Positions 44,631 through 53,830 of a stretch of DNA of 64,000 nucleotides are shown here, one piece after another (positions within the stretch are counted from its first letter, which is position 1; each line of letters starts with the position of its first letter). Position numbers and translations under genes: made by a program. The notes below the pieces were generated by a model that saw only the letters and a list, made by a program, of their open reading frames with translations, did no database searches and was not told the origin of the DNA. This stretch comes from Nemesobacter sp965204665 (lineage in GTDB: Bacteria; Desulfobacterota_D; UBA1144; Nemesobacterales; Nemesobacteraceae). The DNA lies in assembly GCA_965204665.1 (NCBI GenBank), contig OZ242002.1, positions 744,001 to 808,000 of the forward strand, in the 5' to 3' direction.

Positions 44631-44693
44631 AACCACTGGTCTGCGCAGTAAACAATTATTTTCTGCGCATGATAACTTGGGCTGATTCAGATA

Positions 44694-46007
44694 CTACGCT
44701 CTTGCCCTTGCGCGAGTTCTCCTTTTCCAGAAAATTGCCAAACCTAGTCCGGACATTATCAAGAATAAGTTAAACACTGTATTTCCAGAACTATTTCCGA
44801 TTCCCGCAATCCCACATCCATCATCAGAATCAGTAACGCTTTTTTCAGACTCTTTCGGTTGCGGATAGATACCGGAACCGACAATAAGCTTATAGGGAAG
44901 CGGAATGCGAGAATGTTCAGTATTTATCCTCACCACATATCCTATCTTCGGTGCGGTTCCCGGAGAAATTTCACCGTCTGCGGAGAAGTTCGGGTCCTTA
45001 GAATCCTCATCTCCAGGCCTGCTCCAGAGATATTCCACAAAACCAGCGCTTTCAAGGAATTTATACTCCTCTTTTTCTATATCCACCGGAGTGGTTTTAC
45101 AGTTTTCATTGGAACGGCCGTTGAGCACATCAGTTATCCCTTCACCCACATTGCATCCGTTTTTGTCAGTTAGATTCAGAGTTGTATCCTCAAGACCTGC
45201 GTTTAGCCCGTTAAAGAGCACTATTTCATCCTCTTCAACCATCACAAACAGATATATCTCGCCGGACTTCCAATAACCCGGCTCACGTCTCGCGAGATGA
45301 CGGTCGGTGATGGGAAGCCTGGTGGTTCCTATACAGACGGCTGCCCCTTCCACAAATTTTCTTAGACTCTCTTTGTCTTTCACTTGGTTTGCCTGAACAG
45401 GCGGTTTGCACTCATCCAAGAGTTCCTTCTCATGATCAAAACCCACAATTACCAAAGCATCGGCAAAAAGACTGCGGTCAGGAGGTCCGAAAAGTTTATA
45501 AGTAAACTGAACTCCGCACGCCCACCTGCCCTCTGTATCTCTTTTGTATTCAACGCAGTATGGGTCCCCACCTTTCTGAGCTTTATTTAAGATATCTCTG
45601 ACGATAAGTTTCGGAGTTTCGCCGTCATCCGACAGATTAAGCGGATTCTTACCAGCCGCGTCGTTGTATTTCCCATGAAACATTATCTGGCGGGATGTTC
45701 TGTCTATGACTATCATATACGTATCCCCGCTCTTAAAAACCTCTCCTTCCCCTCGAGTCTCCTTCCGAAATTTTGAAAAACTTAATAAGTTACCCTCAGG
45801 GATTGCTTCCAAGTGCGCCTTTGCATGTAGCGCAAAACTCCTCATTTCGGCCATTCCTCCTTCCATAGCTTGTGCAGCTGTCGTCGGCGTGGCAGTATGA
45901 GATTCCTCAGACTCAGTGTCATGAGCTAAGGCCGATGTATTGATAAACATAAAACTAATTCCCGAAACCAATACTAACACACGAAACAGCAACTTTCCTA
46001 TTTCCAT
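44694..46007 (-). CDS. Exported protein with two Cache-like domains and C-terminal anchor
   Basis: The 437-residue protein has a signal peptide (to about residue 28, SALAHD). It then shows two related domains of single-Cache type, at about 60-190 and 215-345. Each holds a FKSGDTYMIVIDRTSRQIMFHGK-like or YWKSGEIYLFVMVEEDEIVLFNG strand pair followed by NPLNLSD/TTLNLTDKNG and a conserved cysteine. The end has DDGCGIAGIGNSSG, a hydrophobic helix and an arginine-rich tail (KRRTRARARA). This is a tripartite signal like those of protein-sorting CTERM families. No kinase or methyl-accepting output domain is attached, so it may be a ligand-binding surface protein. Confidence 0.7.
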   Translation of the reverse strand: MEIGKLLFRVLVLVSGISFMFINTSALAHDTESEESHTATPTTAAQAMEGGMAEMRSFALHAKAHLEAIPEGNLLSFSKFRKETRGEGEVFKSGDTYMIVIDRTSRQIMFHGKYNDAAGKNPLNLSDDGETPKLIVRDILNKAQKGGDPYCVEYKRDTEGRWACGVQFTYKLFGPPDRSLFADALVIVGFDHEKELLDECKPPVQANQVKDKESLRKFVEGAAVCIGTTRLPITDRHLARREPGYWKSGEIYLFVMVEEDEIVLFNGLNAGLEDTTLNLTDKNGCNVGEGITDVLNGRSNENCKTTPVDIEKEEYKFLESAGFVEYLWSRPGDEDSKDPNFSADGEISPGTAPKIGYVVRINTEHSRIPLPYKLIVGSGIYPQPKESEKSVTDSDDGCGIAGIGNSSGNTVFNLFLIMSGLGLAIFWKRRTRARARA

Positions 46008-46107
46008 TTGTATAACTCCCCCTTACATTGTATTTGCAAATCTGAATTTCGTAACACAACACTGATCACAATTATAAAACATTTTGATGAAAAATGTCAA
46101 AAGAAAA

Positions 46108-46127
46108 ATTTGCGTTGTAGCGTTTTA
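46108..46127. repeat. 20-nt dispersed repeat, copy A
   Basis: ATTTGCGTTGTAGCGTTTTA resembles 54145-54164 and 57200-57219; all are intergenic, near IS or phage remnants, and preceded by GTCAA. Origin unknown. Confidence 0.4.
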
Positions 46128-46132
46128 TGATA

Positions 46133-46149
46133 GTAAGTGTTCGGTCAAG
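46133..46149 (+). repeat. IS66-type end motif
   Basis: GTAAGTGTTCGGTCAAG lies 125 nt upstream of the start of the Cache-domain gene (which runs leftward) and before the BtuF-like gene. No other IS66 sequence is visible here. Confidence 0.5.
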
Positions 46150-46317
46150 TATGACCGCTCGGCTCGTTATCCTAGGTTCACGCCCATTCAAATTATGTCG
46201 GATCAGGAAGTCTGAACTTCAATGTATTTCGTGGAGGCCTCAATATGATTAAAGAGAAAATCGACCTCAAGAATCATCATATCGCAAATACATCCCATAA
46301 GGGTATAATATGCGGTC

Positions 46318-47271
46318 ATGAGGATATGTTCTCTTTTACCGAGCGCAACTGAAATAGTCTTCGCTCTGGGACTTGGAGAAAACCTCAAGGCTGTAACACA
46401 CGAGTGCAGTTATCCATCCGAGGCACAGAATCGGCACACTGTATTAAGCAGTATCCTTCCGGACAAAAATCCGCTTTCAAGCGTCCGGATAGACGAACTC
46501 GTCAGGTCCAAACGCGCCGAGGGGAAAAGCGTCTATATAATTGACTCAGAGCAGTTAAGGAAAATAAAGCCTGACCTTGTAATCACCCAGGGTCTCTGTG
46601 ATGTCTGTGCTGTCTCCGGAAGTCATCTTGAGGAAATTCGGGATGTTCTCGACAACGACCCCGAGATAGTATCCCTATCTCCTACCACGATTGAAGAGAT
46701 ACTGGACTCAATACTGCTTGTGGGAGAAGTAACCGGAAAAGGCGGTAAAGCAAAAGAAATCGTAAGCACCCTGCAGCAGAGAACAGATGCTGTGCGCAAA
46801 AAACTTGAAAATGAAAGATACCGTCCCGGAGTATTCTGCCTCGAGTGGCTTGATCCTCCTTACGCAGCCGGTCACTGGGTGCCGGAAATGGTCGAGATAG
46901 CGGGAGGAGAACCTCTCGTCTCTCTTATCGGCAGACCCTCGTTTCCCACGGATTGGGATACGATACTGGAGTCACGCCCTGATTACATGATCCTTATGCC
47001 TTGCGGATTTGATGTTGAGGAAACATTGGAGAGATTAGGAGAGATAACCGACGATGGACCGCCACAGTGGCATAAATTACCAGCCGTAAAAAAGGGACTT
47101 TGCTACATAGTGGATGCGAACTCCCATTTCAGCAACCCGTCACCCAGAATAGTGGACGGGATTGAACTGATTGCAGGAATACTCCATCCCGAAATCTTCA
47201 CCAGTAGTCCGCTACGGAACTCTGCTCTCAACCTTAAGAATTATTTCTATCTTCAGACTTTCCTGGGTTAG
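46318..47271 (+). CDS. Periplasmic-binding-fold protein, cobalamin-binding (BtuF-like)
   Basis: The 317-residue protein begins MRICSLLPSATEIVFALGLG, the form of the BtuF/FepB fold (PF01497) seen in a group annotated as cobalamin-binding proteins. It continues VTHECSYP, ITQGLCDVCAVSG, CLEWLDPPYAAGHWVPEMVEIAGG and DYMILMPCGFDVEET. There is no signal peptide, which is usual for this subgroup, so its place in B12 transport is uncertain. A link with the riboswitch-controlled receptor at 17475 is inferred. It converges on a small membrane protein gene with a 4-nt overlap. Confidence 0.8.
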   Translation: MRICSLLPSATEIVFALGLGENLKAVTHECSYPSEAQNRHTVLSSILPDKNPLSSVRIDELVRSKRAEGKSVYIIDSEQLRKIKPDLVITQGLCDVCAVSGSHLEEIRDVLDNDPEIVSLSPTTIEEILDSILLVGEVTGKGGKAKEIVSTLQQRTDAVRKKLENERYRPGVFCLEWLDPPYAAGHWVPEMVEIAGGEPLVSLIGRPSFPTDWDTILESRPDYMILMPCGFDVEETLERLGEITDDGPPQWHKLPAVKKGLCYIVDANSHFSNPSPRIVDGIELIAGILHPEIFTSSPLRNSALNLKNYFYLQTFLG

Positions 47272-47531
47272 GACGGAGCCTGAAAAGGGTCTTGCTCGCT
47301 ACCTGAGCCGGAACCCCCGGAACCGGAAGAGGGAGCGGCACTTTGCGCAGGAGCCGCCTGCGCGGACTGGAAAGGGTCTGCCTCGCCCTGAGATTGCTGC
47401 GGTTCCGGAGACGCCGGCGGTTCCGGCGCTTCAGAAGCCTGTTCGGCTCCGCCTCCGTCTCCATGCAACATCATATACACCCCGACCACAAGAACCACTA
47501 CGGCGATAATAACTGGGATATCATACAGCAT
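47268..47531 (-). CDS. Small single-pass membrane protein with low-complexity tail
   Basis: The 87-residue protein has one N-terminal hydrophobic helix (IPVIIAVVVLVVGVYMML). A tail rich in Pro, Gln, Ser and Gly follows, with DPFQ occurring three times. An SD (GAAGGAG) stands 9 nt before the ATG, which supports expression. No family is recognised. Confidence 0.6.
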   Translation of the reverse strand: MLYDIPVIIAVVVLVVGVYMMLHGDGGGAEQASEAPEPPASPEPQQSQGEADPFQSAQAAPAQSAAPSSGSGGSGSGSEQDPFQAPS

Positions 47532-47642
47532 GTGATATATTCTCCTTCTGACAATCTTTTAGATACCACCGTCCCGAGACGGAAGACAAACTACAACAAT
47601 CTACTGCACCTCGATATTAATGATACTGATTCAACCGATGAT

Positions 47643-48086
47643 ATGTCAAGCACACTTTCAATATCCGTAAAGCCATCAGAACAGTTTCTCAATGATCCCG
47701 AGATGGAAATAGCCCTCTCGCAGATAAGTCAAGGATGTATACCTGATCTAGTTGATGGGGCATGTGTTTTCGTTTTCAAGGAGAAAAAAGAGACAGTCGC
47801 CGTTCTTTACGACACAACAGAAATCTCGGTACAGTTTTTCGCCGTGGAAAAAAATGAATTCCAATCAATCGTCATGGAGATCGGAATAATCGCCGAAAGC
47901 GGTTTAAGATTGTGGTACGACTATGTTTTTCTCACCGAGTCTCCGGAAGAACATTTTTTTCTCATGGAACTTCAAAAACTCAGAGAGTTTTCACTAGTTT
48001 TTCCCGCAGAGTACGGTAAAGCGCTCTGCATGTCCACCCGGTTCGGCGGAAAAGAGGCGGAATCGCTTCGCCGGGCGCTTAGTTGA
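47643..48086 (+). CDS. Hypothetical cytosolic protein
   Basis: About 147 residues from the ATG (MSSTLSISVKPSEQF) to a stop 56 nt before fabH. The sequence has balanced composition with alternating strands and helices (VFVFKEKKETVAVLYDTTE, FLMELQKLREFSLVF) and no signal peptide. The open frame extends upstream, but that part is low-complexity and antisense to the small membrane protein. No family recognised; the start is uncertain. Confidence 0.6.
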   Translation: MSSTLSISVKPSEQFLNDPEMEIALSQISQGCIPDLVDGACVFVFKEKKETVAVLYDTTEISVQFFAVEKNEFQSIVMEIGIIAESGLRLWYDYVFLTESPEEHFFLMELQKLREFSLVFPAEYGKALCMSTRFGGKEAESLRRALS

Positions 48087-48142
48087 CAAAAAAGAGTATG
48101 TAAACTATCATTGCGCAAACTGAAGGGGAGGCGGTTTCTGAC

Positions 48143-49120
48143 TTGAAATACGTAAAAATCATAGGGACGGGTTCTTCTGTTCCTGAAACTGTGCTTTCAA
48201 ATTCCGATCTGGAAAAAATGGTGGAAACGTCTGATGAATGGATCACCGCAAGGACCGGAATAAAGGAACGCAGGATCTCGGAAAAAGATGCCGCCGCTTC
48301 GGATTTTGCTCACAAGGCCGCCGAAAAAGCCCTGCAGGCCGCAAATACAAGTCCATCTGAACTTGACGCTATCATAGTCGGCACCGTCACTCCGGATTTC
48401 ATTTTTCCTTCGACCGCCTGCCTGATTCAGAGTCGTCTCGGAGCGAAAAAAGCATACGCTTTCGACCTCATGGCCGGCTGCTCGGGGTTTCTGTACACGC
48501 TTCATGTGGCCGAAGGAATAATCAAGTCGGGAGGAGCGGAAAAAATCCTGGTAATAGGCGTAGATGTCCTCTCCAAGCTTACTGATTTTGAAGACCGCTC
48601 CACATGTATACTCTTTGGAGACGGCGCCGGCGCGGCGGTGCTTTCAGCTTCCGATGAGCCTGGAATACTTTCATCTCTTCTCAGTTCCGACGGAGATGAC
48701 TGGGACCTTCTCTATGTCCCGGGCGGAGGGTCCCGAACCCCGATGAGTGAAGAAATGCTGAAGGACAGAAAGCAGTACATAAAAATGAAGGGTAACGATG
48801 TTTTCAAAATCGCGGTCAAAAACATGGAGGCGGCAACCGCAAGCGCCATCCGAAAAGCAGGTATCGAGCCGGCGGAAATCGATCTCTTCGTTCCTCATCA
48901 GGCCAACTACAGAATCCTTGAAGCTGTAAGGAAAAGACTCGACTTTCCCGAAGAAAAAGTATTTGTGAATCTCAATAAGTACGGAAACACCTCGGCGGCA
49001 TCAGTTCCGCTTGCTCTGGATGAGGCGATTCGCGGCGGACGGGTTAAGCAAGGAAACACGGTTCTGTTCGCGGCGTTCGGAACCGGTTTTACCTGGGGCG
49101 CTTCTGTTGTAAGACTCTAA
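48143..49120 (+). CDS. fabH: 3-oxoacyl-ACP synthase III
   Basis: The 325-residue condensing enzyme starts type II fatty-acid synthesis from acetyl-CoA and malonyl-ACP. The catalytic triad is visible: C113 in MAGCSGF, His in VPHQANYRI and Asn in NKYGNTSAAS. The start is TTG with GGGGAGG upstream. Other fab genes are not adjacent, so a second role, such as priming a special acyl chain, cannot be excluded. Confidence 0.94.
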   Translation: MKYVKIIGTGSSVPETVLSNSDLEKMVETSDEWITARTGIKERRISEKDAAASDFAHKAAEKALQAANTSPSELDAIIVGTVTPDFIFPSTACLIQSRLGAKKAYAFDLMAGCSGFLYTLHVAEGIIKSGGAEKILVIGVDVLSKLTDFEDRSTCILFGDGAGAAVLSASDEPGILSSLLSSDGDDWDLLYVPGGGSRTPMSEEMLKDRKQYIKMKGNDVFKIAVKNMEAATASAIRKAGIEPAEIDLFVPHQANYRILEAVRKRLDFPEEKVFVNLNKYGNTSAASVPLALDEAIRGGRVKQGNTVLFAAFGTGFTWGASVVRL

Positions 49121-49178
49121 ACACCTTTTCCACTCCGCATAACGCGCCTGCCAAGCGCGTACCGTACAACCCGGGAAC

Positions 49179-50066
49179 ATGACTCTTTCTTCATTACCGC
49201 AACTTGCAAACATAGTTCTTCCCGCATTCATCGTTATAGCCGCAGGGTTTCTTTTCGCAAAAGTAAAAAAAATAGACCTCGCTTCAATCAACGACTTAGT
49301 GATCTACATAACCACTCCCTGTCTGGTGGTTTCGTCTCTTTCCAACTTCATTATGGATATTCCGGTGGCGGCAAAACTGTTTTTCTCCATGTCGTCGGTA
49401 ATTATCGTCTCCATAGCGCTCGGCGCAATGTTTCTAAGAACTCTGAATCTCGACTCCAAGGTGTATCTGCCTCCGATGGTTTTCTCCAACACCGGGAACC
49501 TGGGACTTCCTCTGTGTCTTTTTGCCTTCGGACAGTACGGATTTAACATTGCCGTGCTTTGCGTGGTCACCACCACTATACTTCACTATACCGCGGGAAT
49601 TTTTATAGTAGGACCGGAGAAGGATGCCAGAGAGATATTCAGGCTTCCTCTTATCTACGCCTCGGTCGGCGGAATAATCATAAGCGTCACAGGTTATGAA
49701 ATACCGGTTGTCATAGAGAGACCGGTATCGCTCCTCGGCCAGATCACCATACCTGCAATGCTGTTCGGACTGGGCTACAGACTCTCGGGAATGAGGATTT
49801 CCAGACTGTGGCTCTCTTTTCTTTTCGGTTCTGTAAAAGTGTTCATGGGCGGCGCACTGGGACTGCTGTTCGTAAATGCGTTCGGTATGGACGGAGTCGC
49901 CGCCAAAGTAGTGATTCTTGAATGCTCAATGCCGCCTGCGGTTTTCAACTTCGTGCTTGCGGAAAAATACGGAAGAGATTCGGAGGCCGTAGCGTCAACT
50001 ATAGTGGCGGGAACAGTTGTCTCCCTGGCGACGCTTCCGTTTCTTATATCCTATCTGCTGGGGTGA
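49179..50066 (+). CDS. AEC family transporter
   Basis: The 295-residue membrane protein has about ten hydrophobic segments in two repeats. The auxin-efflux-carrier-type hallmarks are YITTPCLVVSSLSNF, FSNTGNLGLPLCLFAFG and the late ILECSMPPAVFNFVLAEKYG. Bacterial members export or import small carboxylates such as malate or malonate. The substrate is unknown. Confidence 0.85.
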   Translation: MTLSSLPQLANIVLPAFIVIAAGFLFAKVKKIDLASINDLVIYITTPCLVVSSLSNFIMDIPVAAKLFFSMSSVIIVSIALGAMFLRTLNLDSKVYLPPMVFSNTGNLGLPLCLFAFGQYGFNIAVLCVVTTTILHYTAGIFIVGPEKDAREIFRLPLIYASVGGIIISVTGYEIPVVIERPVSLLGQITIPAMLFGLGYRLSGMRISRLWLSFLFGSVKVFMGGALGLLFVNAFGMDGVAAKVVILECSMPPAVFNFVLAEKYGRDSEAVASTIVAGTVVSLATLPFLISYLLG

Positions 50067-50075
50067 AAAAGGACA

Positions 50076-50315
50076 TCAGGTAATATCTCTCAGAGAAAGG
50101 CCCTCATCCCTGAGGTAGGGCATCAAACCCTTTCTGGTTATTGTCCGCAGAGCGCGGGCTGAGATTCTTATTTTTACGTACCTGTCAAGTTCCGGAATGT
50201 AGATCCTTTTCCAGTGAAGGTTCGGATTTTGGCGCCTTTTAATGTGGTTGTTCGCGTGGGAAACGTTATTTCCGAAAAGAGGCTTTTTTCCTGTTATCGC
50301 ACATCTACGTGACAT
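50076..50315 (-). CDS. rpmB: 50S ribosomal protein bL28
   Basis: The 79-residue protein has MSRRCAITGKKPLFGNNVSHANNH as its start and the conserved RRQNPNLHWKRIYI, fitting bL28. It is encoded 20 nt after rpmG in the same direction. Confidence 0.95.
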   Translation of the reverse strand: MSRRCAITGKKPLFGNNVSHANNHIKRRQNPNLHWKRIYIPELDRYVKIRISARALRTITRKGLMPYLRDEGLSLRDIT

Positions 50316-50335
50316 AGATAATCTCCCTTGACTAT

Positions 50336-50497
50336 TTATTTAGTTTCCTTGAAAACTACATGTTTTCTCACAACCGGGTCATATTTCTTGAGCTCAAGAC
50401 GGTCGGGTGAATTCATCTTGTTCTTCTTTGTATAGTAGATATAAGGGCTTTCTGTGCTCTTCATCTTGACCAATACTCTATTCAGCGACTTTCCCAT
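50336..50497 (-). CDS. rpmG: 50S ribosomal protein bL33
   Basis: The 53-residue protein has the bL33 pattern (YIYYTKKNKMNSPDRLELKKYDP, VVRKHVVFKETK) without zinc-binding cysteines. The ATG after GGAG is chosen over a 13-residue extension. Confidence 0.93.
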   Translation of the reverse strand: MGKSLNRVLVKMKSTESPYIYYTKKNKMNSPDRLELKKYDPVVRKHVVFKETK

Positions 50498-50525
50498 ATT
50501 AAACTCCAAAAAAAATCGAGTAGTT

Positions 50526-50553
50526 ATTATCCGCAAAAAAAAAACGATTTCAA
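50526..50553 (-). promoter_or_regulatory. Promoter of rpmG-rpmB
   Basis: On the minus strand TTGAAA (50553-50548) and GATAAT (50531-50526) are 16 nt apart; the spacer contains ten T in a row. A homopolymer also sits in this spacer but with weak-pairing bases. Confidence 0.5.
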
Positions 50554-50693
50554 GGGTATTTTTAAAAATCGGCCGATTTCTGGGCTCATTAAACTCTGAA
50601 GCGCAAAACTCGGGACTGATGTTGCTCCGTTCCGATTAAGATTCAGCCGGATAAATCTACCATACCTGTTCATCTGTGCTGGTTTAACGGGCG

Positions 50694-51974
50694 TCAGGAA
50701 AAAACCGCCAGCAGGATTCCCGCTGCGACGGCTGAACCCACGACTCCCGCCACATTCGGGCCCATGGCATGCATGAGCAACACATTCTGCGGGTCTTCCC
50801 TGGACCCTATATCCTGGGAAACCCTAGCGGCCATCGGAACTGCGGAAACTCCGGCCGAACCGATAAGGGGATTAATCTTGGTCCGGGAAAAAACGTTCAT
50901 GAGCTTTGCCATCAGCACTCCTGCGGCAGTACCTATGCAGAAAGCTACTATTCCAAGGAGCAAAATCCCCAGTGTCTCCAAGGACAGGAATTCAGTAGCG
51001 TTAAGTTTGGACCCCACCCCGAGACCTAGAAAAATGGTGACTATGTTTATGAGCGCATTTCTCGTGGTATCGGCAAGGCGGTCAACCACTCCGCATTCCC
51101 TCATGAGATTGCCGAACATGAAAAAACCTATGAGCGGAGCCGCGGAGGGAAGAAGAAGAAAACATAAAGTAAGAGCGATCAACGGAAACATTATCTTTTC
51201 CCGTTTCCCCACCGGACGAAGTTGTTTCATCTTTATCTTTCTTTCTTCAGGGGATGTGAGAACCTTCATTATAGGCGGCTGGATTATCGGCACAAGAGCC
51301 ATGTAGGAATAAGCCGCAACGGAGATTGCTCCCAAAAGCCTCGGTGAAAGTTGCGAAGACAGATAGATAGCAGTCGGTCCATCCGCACCGCCTATTATTC
51401 CTATGGCCGCCGCATCTTTGAGCGAAAAGTCAATCCCGGGAACATACTGCGTAAGCGCCATGGCCCCTATTAGAGTGGAGAATATGCCGAACTGCGCCGC
51501 ACCTCCCAGAAGAATCGTCTTGGGGTTTGCCAGAAGAGGACCGAAATCCGTGAGAGCTCCCACGCCCATGAATATCAGCAGCGGAAATATCCCCGTTTTT
51601 ATTCCGATATCGTATATATGGTAAAGAACGCCTCCGGGTTCATTTATACCCGCAAGCGGGATGTTCGATAATATGCAACCGAATCCTATGGTGACCAGAA
51701 GTAAAGGCTCAAACTTCTTTGCAACGCCCAGATAAAGAAGCAAGAAACCTACCACTATCATCAAAAACATGCCGAAGCCTCGTGTCCATGACTCTACGTT
51801 CCCTTCAATGAATCCGTAGATACCCGTGCTCTCGGCGATGTTTTTCAGCAGGACAGGGAAAGACGCAAGTTCCTCGGCCCTCTCTCCCGCCGCTGCAGTT
51901 TCCGCAAAACACTCAGGAGCGGAAGCAACCGGTAAAACCGCGAGAAAAACCAAGACGATTATAAGCTTTTTCAT
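50694..51974 (-). CDS. oadB: Sodium-translocating decarboxylase beta subunit
   Basis: The 426-residue membrane protein has an N-terminal signal-like segment and about ten helices. The family hallmarks of OadB/GcdB/MmdB are GVGALTDFGPLLANP, GIIGGADGPTAIYLSS and SAGVSAVPMAARVSQ, with the conserved aspartates that bind sodium. It couples decarboxylation of the carboxybiotin carrier to sodium export. It is the last gene of oadG-oadA-oadB; spacing to oadA is 4 nt. Confidence 0.95.
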   Translation of the reverse strand: MKKLIIVLVFLAVLPVASAPECFAETAAAGERAEELASFPVLLKNIAESTGIYGFIEGNVESWTRGFGMFLMIVVGFLLLYLGVAKKFEPLLLVTIGFGCILSNIPLAGINEPGGVLYHIYDIGIKTGIFPLLIFMGVGALTDFGPLLANPKTILLGGAAQFGIFSTLIGAMALTQYVPGIDFSLKDAAAIGIIGGADGPTAIYLSSQLSPRLLGAISVAAYSYMALVPIIQPPIMKVLTSPEERKIKMKQLRPVGKREKIMFPLIALTLCFLLLPSAAPLIGFFMFGNLMRECGVVDRLADTTRNALINIVTIFLGLGVGSKLNATEFLSLETLGILLLGIVAFCIGTAAGVLMAKLMNVFSRTKINPLIGSAGVSAVPMAARVSQDIGSREDPQNVLLMHAMGPNVAGVVGSAVAAGILLAVFS

Positions 51975-51978
51975 CGGC

Positions 51979-53808
51979 TCAGGAAGGAACGATGGTGAGG
52001 ATTAACTGTCCCGCTTCCACAACCTGCCCCTGTTCCACCTCGACCGATACGATCTCTCCGCTGCAAGGAGAAGCTACGGGGGTCTCCATCTTCATAGCCT
52101 CAAGCATGATCAAAGTGTCGTTTTCCTTCACCTTGTCCCCGACCCCGACCATAATCCTGTATATGTTGCCGGGAACGCTCGCTGAAACCGCCACAATATC
52201 GGCAGAGTCTTCCTGCGCGGATGACGGCGTTACCGCAGAAGTCTCTTTTGCCGACGATGCAGCGACATCCCCGCTTCCTTCTTTCACGGTCACATTGTAA
52301 TTTTTTCCGTCAACCGTGATTACAAAATTTTCTCCGCGGCCTGACACTTTGGACATTCCAGACGCCTTCGGCGTAATCTGCCCCGACGGTGCTTTCGTCT
52401 CCGCGGTCTCCTTCCTTATGTTGACCGTGAAATTACCTTTAAGGAAGTCAAGTCCCTTGTTTCCGCCGCCTGTCTGAAGCGCTCCGACTATGAATATGTT
52501 CTCATCCGTAACCGGAAGTCCTTCTTTTTCAAGTATTTCTTTCGCCTTGGGAACACCCGGCTCCGGTATCTCAAGAGGATCTCCGTCAAAGCGAGGTTTT
52601 CCCATCTGCTCTTCAGCAATCGCCACAACCTCCGGATCCGGTGGAACAGGCGTGCGGCCGAAATAACCGAGCACCATATTTCCGTAACCGTCAGTGATTT
52701 TTTTCCAGGGTCCCTGAGTGACGTTAGCGTAGGCCTGCTGGAAATAGAACTGCGAAACAGGAGTAACAGATGTTCCGAAACCTCCCTTGGCTACGCATTC
52801 GCTCATAGCTTCTATGACCTTGGGATACAGGTCCATCGTACCCGTGTCTCTCATCATCATGGTGTTTGCTGTAAGAGCTCCTCCCGGCATGGGTGAGAGC
52901 AGTACTTCAGATGAAATGCGCAGAGCCTCGGGCGGAAAATAATAACCCGACATGCACTCCTTGAACACCCCGTTGGCCTCAAGAATTTTGTTCACATCAA
53001 TATCCAGAGTGTATTCGGTGCCTTTCAGAGCATTCCACATTGATATGAGATCCGGCTGAGAAGTTCCTCCCGAAACAGGGGCTCTGGCAACACATATTCC
53101 GTCGCACCCGCCGTTTATCGCCGCCATGTACTGATTTACTCCCTGGGCGGCTGTTTCATGGGTGTGCACCCATAAAACAGTGTCGTCTCCCACCAATTTC
53201 CGAGCGGCTTTGACAGTTTCGTGAATTTTTGTCGGATTTGATGTTCCCGAAGCATCCTTAAAGCATATAGAATCGTACGGAAGCCCGGAATCAAGTATTT
53301 TTCTCAACCTGTCTATGTAGAAATCAACATCGTGAGCTCCTTCGCATCCCGGCGGGAGTTCCATCAGAGTCACAACGGCTTGATGATGAAGTCCCGCGTT
53401 TTTTATGCACCGGCCGGAATATTCCAGATTTCTCACATCATTCAAGGCATCGAAGTTCCTTATGTGCGTTATCCCGTGTTTTTTAAACATTCTCGCGTGA
53501 AGGTCTATCATGTCCTTGGGCTGTTGGGACAAGGCGACAACGTTTATGCCTCTTGCAAGGGTCTGCAGGTTAGCATCCGGTCCCGCCGCCTCACGGAAGC
53601 GGTCCATCATATCAAACGCTGATTCTCCGCAGTAAAGAAACAGACTCTGGAATCTGGCTCCTCCACCGGCCTCAAAGTGAGTTATTCCCGCTTCTCCAGC
53701 AGCCTCGACCGCCGGTATGAAGTCCTCAGTGAGCACCCTGGCGCCGAAGACCGACTGGAAGCCGTCGCGAAACGATGTATCCTGAAACAGAATTTTCTTC
53801 ATGGTCAT
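51979..53808 (-). CDS. oadA: Oxaloacetate decarboxylase alpha / pyruvate carboxylase B-like subunit
   Basis: The 609-residue protein has an HMGL-like TIM-barrel carboxyltransferase domain (about 1-300; KILFQDTSFRDGFQS, FKDASGTSNPTKI, WVHTHETAAQG with metal His), a conserved central domain, and a biotinyl domain at the end with EAMKMETP. With the beta and gamma subunits it forms a sodium pump that decarboxylates oxaloacetate, or a related acid. The direction in vivo could also be pyruvate carboxylation if paired with a biotin carboxylase such as that at 25918. Confidence 0.93.
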   Translation of the reverse strand: MTMKKILFQDTSFRDGFQSVFGARVLTEDFIPAVEAAGEAGITHFEAGGGARFQSLFLYCGESAFDMMDRFREAAGPDANLQTLARGINVVALSQQPKDMIDLHARMFKKHGITHIRNFDALNDVRNLEYSGRCIKNAGLHHQAVVTLMELPPGCEGAHDVDFYIDRLRKILDSGLPYDSICFKDASGTSNPTKIHETVKAARKLVGDDTVLWVHTHETAAQGVNQYMAAINGGCDGICVARAPVSGGTSQPDLISMWNALKGTEYTLDIDVNKILEANGVFKECMSGYYFPPEALRISSEVLLSPMPGGALTANTMMMRDTGTMDLYPKVIEAMSECVAKGGFGTSVTPVSQFYFQQAYANVTQGPWKKITDGYGNMVLGYFGRTPVPPDPEVVAIAEEQMGKPRFDGDPLEIPEPGVPKAKEILEKEGLPVTDENIFIVGALQTGGGNKGLDFLKGNFTVNIRKETAETKAPSGQITPKASGMSKVSGRGENFVITVDGKNYNVTVKEGSGDVAASSAKETSAVTPSSAQEDSADIVAVSASVPGNIYRIMVGVGDKVKENDTLIMLEAMKMETPVASPCSGEIVSVEVEQGQVVEAGQLILTIVPS

Positions 53809-53830
53809 AGCCCCTTATTTTTCTACCAGG

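Noticed and set aside
50535..50544. T10 run in the rpmG promoter spacer as another switchable promoter
   Set aside because: It drives ribosomal proteins, where switching would be harmful, and the run is not shared with other promoters. It was kept as an ordinary promoter.
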